A program made the translations under genes and the position numbers. The notes under the pieces are model-generated. The model saw only the letters and a program-made list of their open reading frames with translations, was not told where the DNA came from and made no database searches. A stretch of DNA of 37,947 bases from Tannerellaceae bacterium. Lineage in GTDB: Bacteria > Bacteroidota > Bacteroidia > Bacteroidales > Tannerellaceae. Numbering within the stretch: the first letter of the stretch is position 1; every line of letters starts with the position of its first letter. Below, in pieces: positions 35,178-37,947 of the stretch. The stretch spans positions 1 through 37,947 of the forward strand of contig JAISZA010000142.1 of NCBI GenBank assembly GCA_031269535.1, written 5' to 3'.

Positions 35178-35230
35178 TTTTTCGTTTCATCTGATCTTAT
35201 TTATTCCATAGGCATCTCCATTTAAAAGAT

Positions 35231-35323
35231 TATTCATATACAGTAATTATCCAGACTCGTTATCGTGTGCATAAGCGTGTCTTTACATCTTTGCTTTATG
35301 AAAAGGAACTTTCCGCCCTTTCA
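35231..35323 (-). pseudogene. Collapsed fecR: only the two ends remain
   Basis: Between sigma and susC, 35231-35269 closely matches the last codons of the intact fecR (36073-36115). Read with one missing base it gives DNES..IITVYE and a stop, against DNESNIITIYE in FecR. 35281-35323 matches the bases just before the intact fecR start (37009-37052). The gene body of about 900 bases is gone. It is thus the remains of a second fecR in the normal sigma-fecR-susC order. Confidence 0.75.
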
Positions 35324-35944
35324 TTAATAAAACGATTGAAAGAGACAAGCTGCTAGTGCACGGATTGTTAAAAACAAAAAAAGAATGGGAAAATAATCCG
35401 CCAGATTGGCACGTAAATGTTTTAGTGTTTTGGAAAGGTGGTAGTTTACTCCTTTAATGCTGATCCCCCATGCTTCGGAAATTTCTTTCTTGCTGAGGTT
35501 CTGAAAACGGTGCATAAAGAAGATTTCTCTGGTCTGGCGGGGGAGGCCTGACAGGGTAGAGGCAATGATTTGCCGGATATCGTCTGCAAAGATTTTTTCC
35601 GGGTCACAGGCTTTCAAAGTCGATATACGTATTTCGAGTTCCCGTTTCCCGTCTTCCGAAAGATTAAGAATGACATTCTGCCGGATAGATTCACGATTCA
35701 AATGATCCAGGGCTTTGTTCTTCAGGATAGTAAATAAAAGACTTCCGGGATGCTCAATCTCTTTCAATTGTCCGATTTCCCATAATTTTATCAAAGACTC
35801 GGATGCAATGTCTTCCGCTATCCAATCATCGTGAACATACGATTTGGCAAATAGAAAACATTTATTGTAATAAGTCGTGTAAAACTTTTTGAAACCCGAT
35901 GACTCCGAACTGTCCATGTTTATTGTTTTCGTACAATTAACCAT
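35324..35944 (-). CDS. ECF-type RNA polymerase sigma factor
   Basis: A 206-residue (197 if from ATG at 35917) extracytoplasmic-function sigma factor. Region 2 is about residues 20-88, with the -10-recognition stretch DDWIAEDIASESLIKLW and FTILKNKALDHLNRE. Region 4 is about 125-180, with LSGLPRQTREIFFMHRF and the helix-turn-helix LSKKEISEAWGISIKGVNYHLSKTLKHLR. A hydrophobic tail (FPILFLFLTIRALAACLF) follows, as in many Bacteroides ECF factors. It should switch on the SusC/SusD operon when FecR releases it. Unusually it lies downstream of fecR; normal order is sigma then fecR. The 3' end is duplicated upstream of fecR. Confidence 0.94.
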   Translation of the reverse strand: MVNCTKTINMDSSESSGFKKFYTTYYNKCFLFAKSYVHDDWIAEDIASESLIKLWEIGQLKEIEHPGSLLFTILKNKALDHLNRESIRQNVILNLSEDGKRELEIRISTLKACDPEKIFADDIRQIIASTLSGLPRQTREIFFMHRFQNLSKKEISEAWGISIKGVNYHLSKTLKHLRANLADYFPILFLFLTIRALAACLFQSFY

Positions 35945-36072
35945 ACCAGAGCCGGGACGGGAGGCTCCGGTTTGAATCTTCCCGCAATGCGGTTATCGCT
36001 ACATTCCCTCCAATAGGAGAAATTTGTTTTTTCATGGGAGATAAGCTTTTTAAAAGGTTTACAAATGATGAT

Positions 36073-37008
36073 TTATTCATATATGGTAATTATATTAGAC
36101 TCGTTATCACGTGTGTATTTGAATTTATATCTGAGTTTGAGTACTTTTAAAACATGCTCTATTCCGTCTTTGGTACGGAACTTGCCGGAATAGCGTTCGC
36201 CATACAAAGTTTGATTTTTCACGTCGATGCGGATGTCGTAATAGAGTTGCATTTTCTCAAGGACATCTGTAATCGGTTCATCTTCGAAAGCGATAATGCC
36301 TTCCCTCCACAGGAAATGGTTGTGGTTTTGCAGATAAGCCAGTTTCAGCTGTTTATTTTCCGTATAGACATATTGGTTCGGCATCAAACGGATGGTTTCA
36401 GAGGTATGTCTGGATATCACTTCCACGGAGCCTTTCAGCAGCGCTGTTTCGAAATACGCTTCTATCCTGTATGCATTCACATTAAATTCCGTGCCCAGCA
36501 CCTTTATCTGATAATCCCGGGTGGTGACAATAAAGGGTTTGCTTTTATCTTCCGGCACTTTAAAATAGGCCTCTCCATCCAACTCCACTTTTCGTTCTGT
36601 CCCTTCGAACCGGTTGGGAAACGTAAAGCGTGTCTTTGCATTCAGTATCACCTGTGTACCATCTGTCAGTGTGATCTCTGTCCGTTGTCCTTCAGGTGTA
36701 TAAACGGTTTGCGAAACAGCCAGATCCTCCTTCCGGGAAGACAGAAAATAGCAGAATGCAAATGCCAGCAAGAAGATTGCCGCTACTTTCAGGCATTCAG
36801 ACGCTATCTTTACGGATAACTTCCGTTGCACCGTTTTTCCGGATGCCACAGACTCAGTTTCGCTCCACAAGGTGGCATCATACATATGGCGCAGGAGCAG
36901 AAACTCCCGTCTGTTCTCTCTGCCGGCATCCAGCCATTTAGCTACAGCTTCTTTTTCTGCCTGCGAAGCGTTTCCTTCAATATAACGCTGCAATATATCT
37001 GTATCCAT
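36073..37008 (-). CDS. FecR family anti-sigma factor
   Basis: A 311-residue single-pass inner-membrane protein that holds the ECF sigma factor until the STN domain of SusC signals. Residues 1-70 form the cytoplasmic sigma-binding part (DTDILQRYIEGNASQAEKEAVAKWL). The membrane helix is about 72-90 (CLKVAAIFLLAFAFCYFL), the FecR domain about 104-200 (VYTPEGQRTEITLTDGTQVILNAKT, GEAYFKV, VLGTEFNVNAY), and a C-terminal DUF4974-type domain about 245-311 (FEDEPITDVLEKMQLYYDIRI). The ATG at 37008 is chosen because an upstream ATG at 37050 lies in the sigma remnant. Only 128 bases separate it from sigma, on the same strand. Confidence 0.94.
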   Translation of the reverse strand: MDTDILQRYIEGNASQAEKEAVAKWLDAGRENRREFLLLRHMYDATLWSETESVASGKTVQRKLSVKIASECLKVAAIFLLAFAFCYFLSSRKEDLAVSQTVYTPEGQRTEITLTDGTQVILNAKTRFTFPNRFEGTERKVELDGEAYFKVPEDKSKPFIVTTRDYQIKVLGTEFNVNAYRIEAYFETALLKGSVEVISRHTSETIRLMPNQYVYTENKQLKLAYLQNHNHFLWREGIIAFEDEPITDVLEKMQLYYDIRIDVKNQTLYGERYSGKFRTKDGIEHVLKVLKLRYKFKYTRDNESNIITIYE

Positions 37009-37051
37009 ACCTCTTTGTTTTATGAAAAGGAACAAATATCTCCCTCCCATT

Positions 37052-37120
37052 ATAATAAAACGATTGAAAGAGGCAGCCTACTAGTGTACGGATGACAAAA
37101 ATAAAAAAAAACACTTTGGT
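37052..37120 (-). pseudogene. 3' remnant of a second ECF sigma gene
   Basis: Upstream of fecR the minus strand reads FFFIFVIRTLVGCLFQSFY, matching the end of the intact sigma factor (LFLFLTIRALAACLFQSFY). A 2-base insertion removes the stop codon. The DNA match continues from here towards the fecR start, paralleling the bases after the intact sigma gene. Nothing of the rest of this sigma gene is recognisable up to the repeat at 37254; the 37121-37253 stretch is A/T-rich and otherwise unassigned. Confidence 0.75.
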
Positions 37121-37253
37121 TACTATGTCAATAAACATTAACTGATTCCAAATCCAGTTAATTCGTATGCTTTTTTAATAGTTGAATGAATATTTTTCCT
37201 GCCATATTGTCATTGTATTTTAAAGTTAATTCAGACAGAACATCCAAATATTA

Positions 37254-37399
37254 GGGTGCAATTCAAATTGTCGCCTCGTCATTGCGAACCCGCAGGGTGA
37301 AGCAATCCGGTCTGGGCGTACCCCGGATTGCTTCGTACCTTCGCAATGACGGGAATCTGCGACAATCTGAACTGAAAACCGACGTAGTCAGATGCACCC
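37254..37399. repeat. Long palindromic dispersed repeat (MITE-like)
   Basis: The core has CGTCATTGCGAA (37277-37288) pairing with 37340-37351, and GAAGCAATCCGG (37299-37310) pairing exactly with 37323-37334. Outside these, 37260-37274 pairs imperfectly with 37359-37373, and gggtgca (37254-37260) with tgcaccc (37393-37399). The core is a repeat seen between genes of many bacteria. No open frame here is credible; the frames across it are products of the palindrome. It could move as a non-autonomous element with a transposase elsewhere. Confidence 0.75.
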
Positions 37400-37431
37400 C
37401 TTTCAGGCAACCTTTACAGGTTAAAAATTTT

Positions 37432-37686
37432 TCATCCCGTAAAGAGTTTACAGCATACGGATATCCCTTTATCCGTATGCAACCTGTATCCCCGCGGGTC
37501 ACCCCAAAAGTCGCGGCCTGTGCAAGCGAGGTAGCCGGCTTTTTCCAGACGGGCGGCTAACCAGCCGAGCTCGTTGGGGGAGAGGCGGACTGTTTTCAGT
37601 ATCCTGCGGTACGTCATGCACCTGTCATTTTCCCCGTCAAGCCGGTTCAGGAGGGAGCAGATTTCTTTCAGTTTTCCGGACAGCAT
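37432..37686 (-). CDS. Small protein, possibly winged-helix; unknown function
   Basis: An 84-residue open frame (MLSGKLKEICSLLNRLDGEN...). The middle (YRRILKTVRLSPNELGWLAARLEKAGYLAC) resembles a winged-helix recognition unit: helix, turn, helix, then a strand, with the LEKAGYL phrase common in MarR/Lrp-like domains. I do not recognise the family. A perfect 10-base inverted repeat (37453-37462 with 37471-37480) lies inside its 3' part, which weakens the case for coding there. It stands alone between a mobile repeat and hairpins. Confidence 0.4.
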   Translation of the reverse strand: MLSGKLKEICSLLNRLDGENDRCMTYRRILKTVRLSPNELGWLAARLEKAGYLACTGRDFWGDPRGYRLHTDKGISVCCKLFTG

Positions 37687-37769
37687 CCATCGTTCAACGG
37701 GTTATAATTGATTGTTATTCAGTGTTTAAAAGGGTTTTTGACGGTTGCCGCCCTTACGTGGCAAAGCTC

Positions 37770-37795
37770 GTCAGTCCCATCTTTTCCGGACTGAC
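37770..37795 (+). terminator. Terminator-like hairpin
   Basis: An 8-base stem (37770-37777 with 37788-37795) is followed by TTTGTCTCTTTTT. It would end a plus-strand transcript, yet no plus-strand gene precedes it in the window. 37687-37769 and the spaces between the hairpins to the edge show no gene. Confidence 0.5.
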
Positions 37796-37835
37796 TTTGT
37801 CTCTTTTTCTGTGTTTTTAAACTTTCCTTAAAATT

Positions 37836-37856
37836 CCGCTTCTTATAAGGAAGCGG
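37836..37856 (+). other. Second hairpin near the right edge
   Basis: CCGCTTC (37836-37842) pairs with GAAGCGG (37850-37856) around a short A/T loop, followed after a few bases by a C/T-rich run ending in seven T. It is terminator-like, 40 bases after the previous one, and may belong to a small untranslated transcript. No product was recognised. Confidence 0.35.
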
Positions 37857-37931
37857 ACTTAATCTTCCCCTCTTTTTTTGTTTTTTATAGCGGACATTTG
37901 CCGGCCTGAAGCAAGGGGACTTCCCTTTTCT

Positions 37932-37947
37932 CTGGATTGCTTCGTGC
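37932..37947. repeat. Start of another copy of the palindromic repeat (cut by window edge)
   Basis: The final 16 bases, CTGGATTGCTTCGTGC, match the inner arm of the palindrome at 37324-37337 nearly exactly, then run off the window. This supports the element being multi-copy in this genome. Confidence 0.6.

Noticed and set aside
37263-37502. A 79-codon minus-strand frame and a 92-codon plus-strand frame
   Set aside because: Both run through the palindromic repeat and owe their openness to it; neither has a recognisable domain.
1-37947. A CRISPR array or complete insertion sequence
   Set aside because: No regularly spaced direct repeats and no intact transposase or integrase gene were found; only a palindromic repeat, its fragments and a possible transposase-like tail at the left edge.

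Overview
The window looks like chromosomal DNA of a member of the Bacteroidales (phylum Bacteroidota). The support is two SusC/SusD pairs, glycan-utilisation lipoproteins, an ECF sigma/FecR pair, a DUF6377-type regulator, and promoter elements of the Bacteroides form TAnnTTTG. I cannot name the genus. No tRNA, rRNA, CRISPR array or intact insertion sequence was seen.

Layout. (1) 1-463 is a degraded edge: the 3' end of a charged-tail protein, a response-regulator receiver fragment, and a 21-base repeat that recurs at 37254. (2) 514-5691, minus strand, is a compact housekeeping run: carboxyltransferase (oxaloacetate decarboxylase type), FabK/nitronate-monooxygenase-like flavoprotein, PLP-binding YggS, and RecN, probably read from one promoter at about 5.8 kb. 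(3) 5828-6138 is a stand-alone rpsU unit with an unusually strong Shine-Dalgarno sequence. (4) 6189-16957 is a polysaccharide utilisation locus: a divergent DUF6377-like membrane regulator, then SusC, SusD, a surface lipoprotein, a GH30 glycosidase and a second surface lipoprotein, closed by a strong terminator. The order resembles loci for fungal beta-1,6-glucan. (5) 16958-19642 holds repeat remnants and the overlapping trio rsmA, TraB/GumN-like protein and O-methyltransferase.

(6) From about 19.88 kb base composition and codon choice change visibly. 19885-26206 carries two secreted peptidases (C69 dipeptidase, C1 aminopeptidase/bleomycin-hydrolase type), then an operon of a GroES-like protein, the two subunits of an NfnAB-type transhydrogenase and a TPR protein. 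(7) 26193-37120, minus strand, is a second utilisation locus: FecR anti-sigma, ECF sigma factor, SusC with an STN signalling domain, SusD, a short gene remnant, a neutral-ceramidase-like hydrolase and a GH92 alpha-mannosidase. (8) 37254-37947 has a long palindromic dispersed repeat, a small possible gene, two hairpins, and the start of another copy of the palindrome at the window edge.

The clearest new observation is in region 7. The sigma/FecR module shows the scars of a tandem duplication: a sigma 3' end lies upstream of the intact fecR, and a fecR reduced to its two ends lies between the intact sigma gene and susC. Other points worth a look are a carboxyltransferase whose biotinyl-type domain lacks the biotin lysine, the rpsU Shine-Dalgarno sequence, and the pairing of a ceramidase-like enzyme with a GH92 mannosidase. 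I found no clear candidate for an entirely new defence or mobile system.
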